A stretch of DNA of 64,000 nt from Treponema sp. (GTDB taxonomy: Bacteria > Spirochaetota > Spirochaetia > Treponematales > Treponemataceae), in contig JAFUYH010000002.1 in NCBI GenBank assembly GCA_017470605.1, positions 39,848-103,847 of the forward strand, in the 5' to 3' direction. A model generated the notes under the pieces. The model searched no databases and was not told the DNA's origin. It was given only the letters and a program-made list of their open reading frames with translations. Below, piece after piece: positions 49,664 to 57,297 of this stretch (positions are counted from its first letter, which is position 1; every line of letters starts with the position of its first letter). A program made the position numbers and the translations under genes.

Positions 49664-49873
49664 ATGGCAGACAACAATCAGGTAACTCAGTGGGAATATA
49701 AAAGATTTGGTCCAGATGTTTTTCTTAATGAAGAAAAATTAAATAAATTGGGGGCAGATGGATGGGAAATGGCAGGAACATATTCTGGAAACAATTCCCA
49801 ATTTTCAACAGTTTTTAAAAGACAAAAACAAATTTCACAACAAACAGAACCGGATTACGGTTATTCAAGATAG
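49664..49873 (+). CDS. DUF4177-like small protein
   Basis: This 69-residue protein is read from the ATG at 49664 with GGAGG upstream. WEYKRF, then LNKLGADGWEMAGTYSGNN, then FSTVFKRQ matches the compact DUF4177 pattern (YE+++ near the start, LN--G--GWE in the middle, +KR at the end). The function of DUF4177 is unknown; it is frequent on mobile elements and in phages. The C-terminal tail EPDYGYSR resembles tails of other proteins here (DYGLGR, SYERGM). No downstream ribosome-binding site explains it, since the next gene converges 9 bp away. It is the third cassette under the repeated promoter. Confidence 0.75.
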   Translation: MADNNQVTQWEYKRFGPDVFLNEEKLNKLGADGWEMAGTYSGNNSQFSTVFKRQKQISQQTEPDYGYSR

Positions 49874-49882
49874 ACATTTTTT

Positions 49883-50572
49883 CTATTTCAAGAGCAATTC
49901 AAGCCCAACAGAAAAGGCCTCTTTTTTTACAAGAAAACGAGAGCCTTTTTTTGTAACATATTTATTTTCAGTATTGATAGAATCAAAGTCAATCATACAT
50001 AATGTTTTTTCGTCTATGTCTCTGTATTTATAATCTTCCTCATCAGCTTCCCAAATATGGTAACAAGCAAAATAGATTTTTTTATTTGAATAGGTTTTAA
50101 AAGAATTATACTCTTTCAAATCGTCTTTATAGAAGATAAAAAAGAAATCTTTCAAATCAGGAGTATTTTCGCTTATTGATTTTACATCCACAAAAACATC
50201 CTTTTTTAAGATATAAAAATCTGGTCTATGCGGAATTGTCAAATTGTTTTTTTTGAAAGTTTTAAGATACAATCTTTTAAAAGATTCTTTTGACTGTTCA
50301 ATTCTAATTGGAATTAAGTTTTGCTCTTTACAAGCTTTTACGAATATTTCTTCTGCCAGATAACCAATTTTTTCCTGACACTTATAGTAATCCATGACCC
50401 TTTTTATATCTATAAGTTTTTGTGGCTTAAAATCTTCTGATTTTAATACATCCGATGTTTCTACAACTATTGTATTATTGTCAAAATAAAAGTGTCTTTC
50501 TAAATTTTCCAATTCTTCACAATAATCTACATGGATTTTATCTTCAAAATAGTTAATAACATAAAAAGCCAT
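49883..50572 (-). CDS. PD-(D/E)XK nuclease-like protein
   Basis: This is a 229-residue protein. The centre has a likely restriction-nuclease-like core: a helix with CQEKIGYLAEEIFVKACKEQ providing an acidic residue, then HRPDFYILKKDVFVDVKSIS giving the PD...DxK arrangement. A strand-rich C-terminus with IYFACYHIWEADEEDYKYRD follows. The first ~70 residues look like a separate beta-rich part. No methyltransferase or specificity partner is nearby. In a block of defence and toxin genes it could be a stand-alone defence nuclease or a DNA-processing enzyme. The family call rests on the motif alone. It is bounded on the right by a perfect 12-bp inverted repeat. Confidence 0.6.
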   Translation of the reverse strand: MAFYVINYFEDKIHVDYCEELENLERHFYFDNNTIVVETSDVLKSEDFKPQKLIDIKRVMDYYKCQEKIGYLAEEIFVKACKEQNLIPIRIEQSKESFKRLYLKTFKKNNLTIPHRPDFYILKKDVFVDVKSISENTPDLKDFFFIFYKDDLKEYNSFKTYSNKKIYFACYHIWEADEEDYKYRDIDEKTLCMIDFDSINTENKYVTKKGSRFLVKKEAFSVGLELLLK

Positions 50573-50575
50573 TTA

Positions 50576-50619
50576 CTGTCCTCTTTTTTATTTTATCAAA
50601 AATAATTAAAAGAGGACAG
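50576..50619. repeat. Perfect 12-bp inverted repeat at the edge of the accessory block
   Basis: CTGTCCTCTTTT (50576-50587) and AAAAGAGGACAG (50608-50619) pair perfectly around an AT-rich centre that can itself pair. It lies between the end of trbL and the start of the nuclease gene. It may terminate the trbBCDEJL transcript, or mark the edge of inserted DNA. Confidence 0.75.
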
Positions 50620-50630
50620 ATTAAATATAT

Positions 50631-52817
50631 CTACCTTCCGATTTCAGGTGCTTCGATAGGACTGTCTGGCCCTGTAAATGAGCGACTTGCCCGATCTTCC
50701 AAATATTGTCTTGCCCATGCATCTCCGCCATTTTTCCCAGCATTCTGAACATCAGACCAATCAGCATTTTTCCATTCACCGCTTTCTGTTTGGAATCTCT
50801 GTCCAAGCCTTAAAATACTATTCTGGTCTGCAGGAGCATCCATTCCAGTAAGAGCATGGTACATTCTGTCTTTAGCAAACTGCTTTCTAGCATGTTTAGC
50901 ATATTCCCAGCCAACCTTATCAGCCTCTGCCTGAATCTTGTCATCAGTCAAGTTCATAGCTCTTTCTCCCTGTTCGAGGCTGCTCTTTTCTGATTCACTA
51001 AGCGACTGAGGATTTGACTTCCACCTGCTTTGCAAGTCGGAAAGTCGTGCCGTACCGGCTTCCGAGTTCCAGTAGTCAAAATTATTGGCACCTCTCTGTC
51101 CCATAAGGTTTTCTGCGTGAGTTCGTCCTGCAACCTCCTGTCCGTCAAGAACAGATTTGTTTGCAGCAGAACTGATTGCCCCCTCATGAGCTGCTTTCTT
51201 TCCGGCAGCTCCTACTCTCTGCATATCACGGCCAAGTCCTTCCACGGTTCTCATTCCACTGTGCATAGCATGACTCATACCCCGCATCTGATGTGCAATA
51301 TCTCCGATTCCCAAAGAAGGATTACCGCTGATTACGGCTGAGGCAATCTTGCCAGATGATTTGGCAAGAATTAACCCTAAAGCAAGTATAAAAACATAAT
51401 AAATAACAGACCCTGTATCAGATAAAACTCTTGTATACATGTTTTCTGCCATTCTCAAATACATTCCCATAACGAAGAAAATCATCATAATAGTTACCAT
51501 GAGCTTTACAAAATACGTAAGAATCATTCTTATGAAATTTGATACAAACTGCTTAGTTGCATCTATAAAGAAAAGCGGGATTAATAGAGTAGAAACAGCT
51601 CCTACTAACAAAAACTCAATCAATGTAATTGAATATTCAAGCATCAAAATTATTGTACAAATTACCATACCGAGTTTATAAATTACAAACTGAGCAATTC
51701 CACCAATAACCTTTACAATAACTGGCAGTGATTGAGAAGCAAACAAATCAGAAAAAGCTTTATTCTTACTCTCTGGGTCAAGAGCAGTATAATCTTGATA
51801 AGGAGCTAAACAACCATCACTTAATGCTTTAGTAAGTATTATTGATGTCTTAAGCATTGTTGAAATAGAAATACGATGGTCTGTCTTAGGTATATAAGGA
51901 TTGTAAAAAACAGAATTAAGGCTTTCTTCACTCATGGACAATACTTTTGAAATGTCTACACTACCAAGAGAATTTTCTGGAATACCAGTTAATATTTCAG
52001 AAAGAGACCGTAACACAGCTATATTTTGCTGAAGGTATTTCTGCTTGCTAATTCCATCTATATAAATTGGATTTCCATATTCATCGTATTGCACAATTGT
52101 ATTATCATTTTTAAAAACTTTATTTGCTTTATCTTCCGCTTTCTTTTGGGCATTACTGAAGATCCAGAATCCAGTTCTTTTTGCATCAGATGAAACTTCT
52201 ACACCATTCTGACTCAACCAGGATTTTGCTTCCTCTTCTGTCATTCCGGCTTTTGTAAAAGCAGCCAAGGCTTTATCAGATATTTTATAAGTGCCATTTT
52301 CCTGCAGCGCACCTTCTTTTAAAGCATTTATATAGTCCTGAGTTCCATTTTGTACAATACTCTTAGTATGCCCTGCAAGAGAAGCAAAGGAATGAGTTAA
52401 CAAATCAGAACCACCTGCGGCTTCAACTCCAATTTCAGAAGCAAATGTATAAGTCTTATTTATAACTGTAGGCCAAATGAGAACAAGAACACTTACCATC
52501 ACGCACTTATACACCATATCAACAAAAGCTTTTTTTACTTCAATGGTTCCAGACCATAATTTAAAAGCTGAAAATATGACACATAAAAATGCAAAAAGAA
52601 TTATTAAAAACTGTGCATAATCAACAAATCTCGATAAGACCAAGATACATTGACTAAGCATATCAGACACTGGCTGGTCAAAATTCTTATATTGTCCTAG
52701 ATTTTCTAATGACAACCATTGCCGGATTGTATTAAAAGCAGAAACTCCAGCAACTACTTTTACTCCTACACCAAGTAAGGTTAAAACAAAACCTGTTACG
52801 GCAATTGCAGTAAGCAT
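50631..52817 (-). CDS. trbL: TrbL/VirB6 polytopic channel protein with long C-terminal extension
   Basis: This is a 728-residue protein. Residues 1-140 hold three hydrophobic segments, a soluble loop of ~220 residues follows, and residues ~360-485 contain four to five further segments (GMVICTIILMLEYSITLIEF, LVGAVSTLLIPLFFI, YFVKLMVTIMMIFFVMGMYL, YYVFILALGLILAKSSG), as in TrbL/VirB6. These proteins form part of the inner-membrane channel. The C-terminal ~240 residues are hydrophilic, Ala/Gln/Ser-rich and helical, as in extended TrbL proteins, and end EAPEIGR. The start has GAGAGGT and lies 14 bp after trbJ. TrbF, normally next, is displaced by the ~4-kb accessory block. Confidence 0.9.
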   Translation of the reverse strand: MLTAIAVTGFVLTLLGVGVKVVAGVSAFNTIRQWLSLENLGQYKNFDQPVSDMLSQCILVLSRFVDYAQFLIILFAFLCVIFSAFKLWSGTIEVKKAFVDMVYKCVMVSVLVLIWPTVINKTYTFASEIGVEAAGGSDLLTHSFASLAGHTKSIVQNGTQDYINALKEGALQENGTYKISDKALAAFTKAGMTEEEAKSWLSQNGVEVSSDAKRTGFWIFSNAQKKAEDKANKVFKNDNTIVQYDEYGNPIYIDGISKQKYLQQNIAVLRSLSEILTGIPENSLGSVDISKVLSMSEESLNSVFYNPYIPKTDHRISISTMLKTSIILTKALSDGCLAPYQDYTALDPESKNKAFSDLFASQSLPVIVKVIGGIAQFVIYKLGMVICTIILMLEYSITLIEFLLVGAVSTLLIPLFFIDATKQFVSNFIRMILTYFVKLMVTIMMIFFVMGMYLRMAENMYTRVLSDTGSVIYYVFILALGLILAKSSGKIASAVISGNPSLGIGDIAHQMRGMSHAMHSGMRTVEGLGRDMQRVGAAGKKAAHEGAISSAANKSVLDGQEVAGRTHAENLMGQRGANNFDYWNSEAGTARLSDLQSRWKSNPQSLSESEKSSLEQGERAMNLTDDKIQAEADKVGWEYAKHARKQFAKDRMYHALTGMDAPADQNSILRLGQRFQTESGEWKNADWSDVQNAGKNGGDAWARQYLEDRASRSFTGPDSPIEAPEIGR

Positions 52818-52831
52818 TATTTACCTCTCTA

Positions 52832-53803
52832 TTAATCATCTGCCATAGCAGAAATAGCAGAACCTGTAGTTATATTTTCTGCTTCTGTTTTTTTCTCAGC
52901 TTGTTCCTGCTGCTTAACAGCTTCTTCCATTTTCTGAGACTTAAACCAAGAACCAACAAGACCGAATCCTTTATTCATGGAATTATGAAGGTTTCCAAGA
53001 TTGCGGTCTAACTGGGCAACGCTTGAATTCAGCATCTGTGTCTGGGCATAAACGGAGCCTTCAGGAGCATTTTTTGCCATTGTGTTAATGGCATTAGCAT
53101 CATTTTCAATCTGTTCAAGCAACTGCTTCTGACCTTCTTCTGTTGCCTGAAGATTGCTCTCTACAATGAGCTTGTTGAGCTGATAGTTTCCATATTCCAG
53201 GCTTGCATAGTTTCTTGCAGACATTCCGTATTTTCTTGCAATAGCCTGTCGCTGTTTATATGATAGTTTTCCTTCCCAGCCTTTGATTGCATCAGAAAAA
53301 GCTCCGTTTTCTGTATCTGTAGAATAATCCCAGGCATTCTTTACAAACCCGAATACATTTTCTCCCGGATTGTCCCCTGCCCCACAAAGGTCTGCTACAG
53401 AAACTTTCATGCCTCCAAAAGAAATTGACTTTTTATTCAAGGAATCCTGAAGGTCATTTATTCTGTTCATGTTCTTGTTTACAGCTTTGGTAATATCCTG
53501 TGCCGAGTTACGAACACCAGTGATGACCTCAAAAGGATTTTCTCCCATGCCGGAAAAGTTGTCGCCAAGATTTTTCAGGTCATCCCAGTTCATGTTTGCC
53601 ATCTGCTGGGCCGCCTGTTCAATCTGCTTGTAGGTGTTCTGCACCTGCTCGATGGTATTCTGAATCTGCTGATAATATTGGTAAACAGATTCTATAGACT
53701 GCATAAGGTTTGCAACATCCAGAACAGGATAACCCTGTGCAAATGCAGAAGTTCCTGCACATCCGATAATCAATGCCAAAAGCACTGCCCTGATTTTTCT
53801 CAT
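52832..53803 (-). CDS. trbJ: TrbJ/VirB5 periplasmic secretion protein
   Basis: This is a 323-residue protein. A clear signal peptide (IRAVLLALIIGCAGTSAFAQ) is followed by long amphipathic, coiled-coil-like helices rich in Gln and Asn (YQYYQQIQNTIEQVQNTYKQ), the hallmark of TrbJ. A disordered Lys/Glu/Ala tail ends the protein. TrbJ/VirB5 proteins act at the pilus tip or in entry exclusion and assembly in the periplasm. Position between trbE and trbL matches Tn4371- and RP4-type clusters. AGGAGG precedes the start at optimal spacing. Confidence 0.9.
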   Translation of the reverse strand: MRKIRAVLLALIIGCAGTSAFAQGYPVLDVANLMQSIESVYQYYQQIQNTIEQVQNTYKQIEQAAQQMANMNWDDLKNLGDNFSGMGENPFEVITGVRNSAQDITKAVNKNMNRINDLQDSLNKKSISFGGMKVSVADLCGAGDNPGENVFGFVKNAWDYSTDTENGAFSDAIKGWEGKLSYKQRQAIARKYGMSARNYASLEYGNYQLNKLIVESNLQATEEGQKQLLEQIENDANAINTMAKNAPEGSVYAQTQMLNSSVAQLDRNLGNLHNSMNKGFGLVGSWFKSQKMEEAVKQQEQAEKKTEAENITTGSAISAMADD

Positions 53804-53818
53804 AATATCCTCCTATTT

Positions 53819-54034
53819 TTAGCGGCCTAAGCCGTAATCTGCTTTTTTATTTTTCTTCTTTTTGTTCACACTTGACTTTTGAGATGAGTGTGATATATTT
53901 TGTTTATAAATAGCAGAAGCAGAACCGATAGACGTATCTTTTTTGCGTTCGCTTTTGCGTAGGTTGTTCGGAAGACGTTCTGGATGACCTGCCATTCTGG
54001 ACTGTTCTATATAAGCAGTCCTTATTTTTTCCAT
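53819..54034 (-). CDS. Small lysine-rich protein between trbE and trbJ
   Basis: This 71-residue ORF begins at 54034 with GGGAAGG close upstream; the longer open frame to 54250 lies inside trbE and is a shadow. The sequence is very basic: MEKIRTAYIEQSRMAGHPER at the start, a Ser-rich middle, then SVNKKKKNKKADYGLGR. There is no membrane segment. It occupies the place where RP4-type clusters have no gene, 8 bp after trbE and 15 bp before trbJ. The DYGLGR ending resembles DYGYSR of the DUF4177-like protein and is not part of a ribosome-binding site. It could be a small cargo or nucleic-acid-binding protein. Confidence 0.65.
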   Translation of the reverse strand: MEKIRTAYIEQSRMAGHPERLPNNLRKSERKKDTSIGSASAIYKQNISHSSQKSSVNKKKKNKKADYGLGR

Positions 54035-54041
54035 ACCTTCC

Positions 54042-56525
54042 CTACCCCCTGAAATCTTTAAGATAAATACCGGGATTAAAGCCCTGAGCCTGAAGAATCT
54101 GGGCGGCAAGTTCCTTTCCGCTGTTTCTTCCATACTGTCTTTCCATCTCGTCAAGAACCGACTTTGGAGGCGCAATAAGGGCAAGCTGAAAGTCATCAAG
54201 CTCAAGCTGGAAAAGCCTTGCACCGTTGGGAGACTTGTAAAAATAATCACGCTTCATTCTGGACTGTGACAATGCTCCAATCTCTGAATCTGTGAGTCCG
54301 AAAGTCCTGTAGTATTGAGACAGCATATCCGAAGCTGCATTTGGGTCTGCAAGGTAAAAGCGTGTCTGACACTGAGAAAGAATTGTTGTGGAAATTGATG
54401 ACTTTGCAACGGAAGGAACATCCTGAGTGGCAAAAACAACGGCAACATGCTTCTTGCGCAAAGTGCGGAGCCAGTCATCAATACGCTTGGCAAAATAAGG
54501 GTTGTCGAGAAATACCCAAGCCTCATCCATAACAAGCAGGGTCGGATGCCCCTTGTCATCGTTTTCCTTTGCAAATCGGGCTTCAATGAATTTAAATAGG
54601 AACATCAGGGCAGGAGTAATACAGGCTGATCCCATGCGCATAAGGATTCCCATTTCAATCATAATGAATTTTGCCATATCAAGATGAGTTTCATGGGCAT
54701 CAAAAATAGAGCCGTACTGACCGTCAAGTGTATATGGCTGGATTCCGATTTTGATTTCTTCATCCTGCACATACTGCTGGAAGGAAGTAATATCCCGTCT
54801 TTCTGGAACCTTTGTATCACGAAGCTGAATGAGGGCCTGTCTTATGGCCTCAGATTTTTCAGCATTGCAAATAATATGCTGCTCTGTAAGGCAAAGCTCT
54901 ATGAACTCACATGCCCAGGTTAAATCCTGCTCAGACTCCAGATCTTTCAAAGGCTGGAAAGCAAATTCGTCTGCACCAGGCTCTACATAGCTTCCGCCCG
55001 CCCCTATACAAACGCCCCTTGCAGTCTTGTCCTTGTCAAGAACAATTACCTGGGCATCTGGATATTTTAGCCATTGGCTTTCCAAAAGGCAGAGGAATGT
55101 TGACTTACCGGCTCCCGAAGGACCGAAGATAAATGCGTGAAAAAGGTCTCCCACATTCATGTTCAAAAAGAATGGAGAGCGGAAGGAAGAGCCTACTAAA
55201 AGGGGTACGGCACAGCCCAAATGCTCGCTTGTCCATCGATTGAACATATCCCCAGTCCACAGGGAAGAAAGAGGAATGATGTGCGAGATATTTGAAGAAG
55301 AAAGGATTGTCTTATGGACATCTGAATAGTTATTTCCCGGCATCATGCCGAGCCATGCCTGGAAGCTGTTTGATGTCTCAATCTTTGCTCCAAAGCCTAC
55401 TGAGTTTATAAGTCCTGCAATATAAGTCGCCTTATCCATTGCGGCATCATAATTTTCATCCCAGACTTCTACGCAGGAAGTATAATAGCCGAAAGAAACA
55501 ACATCCTTTGAAAGGTTTACCTTTGCCTCGTTTGTATCTTCCTCAAAAGCAATTGCGGCAGGGTCTACACGGTCTGTAGAGACATTTCCGGCAGCCTCGA
55601 CAAAAGCCTGCCCCCAGCTCTTACGGCTGTTGTTGAAACGCTTCTGATATTTTTCAATGAGCTTTGAGGCATGAACCTTATCCATCCCAATCCATCTGGT
55701 AGTCCAGCGGTAATCTACATCCGCCTTGTTCAAAAGGTCAAAAATTGCAGGATAAGTCTCAGAAGGAAAATCACGGACGGCAATAATCGGACAGTACATA
55801 TTTCCCACTTTCATACAGGTTCCAGTCTCAATGTCCTCACTCGTGATGAATGAGTCAAAGAATACAGGCGTTGTAGGAGCGATACGCTTCTGCCATTGAG
55901 TCCCCATAGAGGAAGCAATGTAAGAAACAACATAATCATTATTCAGGGGAAAAATATCAATCCTTGATTTTATGTAAGAAATGATTTCTTCTGTCCTGTC
56001 ACGGAAAAACTGAATTTCCTTCCAGACATTCATCTTATTGTAATAATCCTGTCCTTCAGAATTATCAGCTTTATATAAAAGGCTTGAACCTTTTGAAGTA
56101 AGGTCGCTTTTAACCTGATATGTCAAAGTCAAATAAAAGTAATTTTTATAATGTGCATTCTTATTCTGAAACAAATCCTTTCTTCTTGAATCAATAAGAT
56201 ACCCAAGCTGATAGTTCCAGGTGGTTCCAGGGTATTGAGTAGTTTTCTGTCTTCGTGACTCAAAATGACAGGCCCAGCCGTCACCAAGCCTTTTTATTGC
56301 TGAGTTAAAGTAATTAGAAATTGCATTAATGTCTTCTGGGCTGCTGCTTCCAAGGTCAGGACAGGTAAACTGGTAGCTTCTCATTAAGGCACCAGGCTTT
56401 AAGTATACGATTCCTTCTTCCTTATTTCCGATTAAAAAATTGTAAGGAAGATAGTAGCAGAGCTTATCCATTTTATGTTTATAGGAAAGCTTGAATTTGC
56501 TTCCCAAAAAATCTACGCCAAGCAT
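54042..56525 (-). CDS. trbE: TrbE/VirB4 secretion ATPase
   Basis: This 827-residue protein matches TrbE/VirB4: an N-terminal CagE/VirB4 domain (YLPYNFLIGNKEEGIVYLKP) and a C-terminal ATPase. Walker A FGPSGAGKST lies near residue 467 and Walker B LLVMDEAWVFLDN near 663, followed by FATQDVPSVAKSSISTTILS and CQTRFYLADPNA, all typical of the family. It powers assembly and substrate movement at the inner membrane. Length is normal (~800-850). The ATG immediately follows the trbD stop, whose CTGGAGGGA end is the ribosome-binding site. The catalytic motifs appear intact. Confidence 0.95.
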   Translation of the reverse strand: MLGVDFLGSKFKLSYKHKMDKLCYYLPYNFLIGNKEEGIVYLKPGALMRSYQFTCPDLGSSSPEDINAISNYFNSAIKRLGDGWACHFESRRQKTTQYPGTTWNYQLGYLIDSRRKDLFQNKNAHYKNYFYLTLTYQVKSDLTSKGSSLLYKADNSEGQDYYNKMNVWKEIQFFRDRTEEIISYIKSRIDIFPLNNDYVVSYIASSMGTQWQKRIAPTTPVFFDSFITSEDIETGTCMKVGNMYCPIIAVRDFPSETYPAIFDLLNKADVDYRWTTRWIGMDKVHASKLIEKYQKRFNNSRKSWGQAFVEAAGNVSTDRVDPAAIAFEEDTNEAKVNLSKDVVSFGYYTSCVEVWDENYDAAMDKATYIAGLINSVGFGAKIETSNSFQAWLGMMPGNNYSDVHKTILSSSNISHIIPLSSLWTGDMFNRWTSEHLGCAVPLLVGSSFRSPFFLNMNVGDLFHAFIFGPSGAGKSTFLCLLESQWLKYPDAQVIVLDKDKTARGVCIGAGGSYVEPGADEFAFQPLKDLESEQDLTWACEFIELCLTEQHIICNAEKSEAIRQALIQLRDTKVPERRDITSFQQYVQDEEIKIGIQPYTLDGQYGSIFDAHETHLDMAKFIMIEMGILMRMGSACITPALMFLFKFIEARFAKENDDKGHPTLLVMDEAWVFLDNPYFAKRIDDWLRTLRKKHVAVVFATQDVPSVAKSSISTTILSQCQTRFYLADPNAASDMLSQYYRTFGLTDSEIGALSQSRMKRDYFYKSPNGARLFQLELDDFQLALIAPPKSVLDEMERQYGRNSGKELAAQILQAQGFNPGIYLKDFRG

Positions 56526-56780
56526 TTATCCCTCCAGTCTGTCCGGTTCAATCAAAGAGTTAAGGGCTACAGTAAGCATGTGCGGATCGTGCTTTGTCAA
56601 AATGAAGCATGGAACATAGAATACGACTGTAATGATTCCACCAAGCACAAGTCCGAAAAGATACGAGACCAGCACGAAAATCAAAAAGAGAATAAGAAAA
56701 ATTGATTTTGGAACTCCAAGCAGAAGGTCTGCCTGCTGGAAAGATTTATGCACAGGCATGGAAAAATCTGTAAGGCTCAT
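56526..56780 (-). CDS. trbD: TrbD/VirB3 inner-membrane protein
   Basis: This is an 84-residue protein from the ATG at 56780, which has AAGGAG upstream; the in-frame ATG at 56822 is less likely. MSLTDFSMPVHKSFQQADLL is the usual VirB3/TrbD start (short, with P-HKS). Two adjacent membrane segments (SIFLILFLIFVLVSYLFGL and LGGIITVVFYVPCFIL) follow, then the DPHMLTVAL motif. VirB3 works with VirB4 at the inner membrane. The stop adjoins the trbE start. Confidence 0.9.
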   Translation of the reverse strand: MSLTDFSMPVHKSFQQADLLLGVPKSIFLILFLIFVLVSYLFGLVLGGIITVVFYVPCFILTKHDPHMLTVALNSLIEPDRLEG

Positions 56781-56836
56781 AGCAACTCCTTGTGGAAGAA
56801 GAAGATTCATTTCTTCTTCCACACAAAAAAATAAAA

Positions 56837-57226
56837 TTACGCAAGCGAAGGCCTGTCAGTAACTTCAGGAACAACCATAGATGTTTTTGAAAGGTCTTCA
56901 GAAAACTGTGAGTCTCCGAAGTCTCCGAAAACAAGAGTAATGATTTTACCGGCACACATGAAAAGCACCGTTCCGATGATGAACGGAAGGAACTTTTTGA
57001 AAATCTGCGGATTCTGCCCTCCGGCAAACAAAAGACCGAGACATTCACCGATGAGCATGATGCAGGCAATTCCCTTTACCCAGCCAGATGAAAAGAAGTC
57101 AACGATTCTGTTTACAGATGAAGACATATCTGATGCCGCATCAGCAAATGTGAATGAACACATTACGACTGCAAAAAAAGCCATAAGAAAAGCTTTCTTA
57201 TGATTACCCAAAACCTTTAATACCAT
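56837..57226 (-). CDS. trbC: TrbC/VirB2 pilin-like protein
   Basis: This is a 129-residue protein. The signal peptide AFLMAFFAVVMCSFTFADA is followed by a short soluble stretch and two membrane segments (VKGIACIMLIGECLGLLFA, FLPFIIGTVLFMCAGKIIT) separated by a small polar loop. This is the VirB2/TrbC layout, and the protein is the likely pilus subunit. The C-terminal 28 residues are polar, ending DRPSLA. It begins a transcription unit: an element copy and AAGGAGAAACTT leader lie in the 71-bp gap after trbB. Confidence 0.88.
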   Translation of the reverse strand: MVLKVLGNHKKAFLMAFFAVVMCSFTFADAASDMSSSVNRIVDFFSSGWVKGIACIMLIGECLGLLFAGGQNPQIFKKFLPFIIGTVLFMCAGKIITLVFGDFGDSQFSEDLSKTSMVVPEVTDRPSLA

Positions 57227-57257
57227 AAGTTTCTCCTTAAAAAACTGATATTATTAG

Positions 57258-57284
57258 TAAACAACTATTGTTATTTACACTTTA
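57258..57284 (-). promoter_or_regulatory. Copy of recurrent element upstream of trbC
   Basis: On the minus strand TTAAAGTGTAAATAACAATA is followed by GTTGTTTACTAATAAT, then AAGGAG. It has the same two-part layout as the copy at 10471. Confidence 0.6.
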
Positions 57285-57297
57285 AAACTAAAAAATT

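Noticed and set aside
53819..54250. 143-residue reading of the small gene after trbE
   Set aside because: The first half lies inside trbE in another frame; the ATG at 54034 with a close ribosome-binding site gives a 71-residue product.
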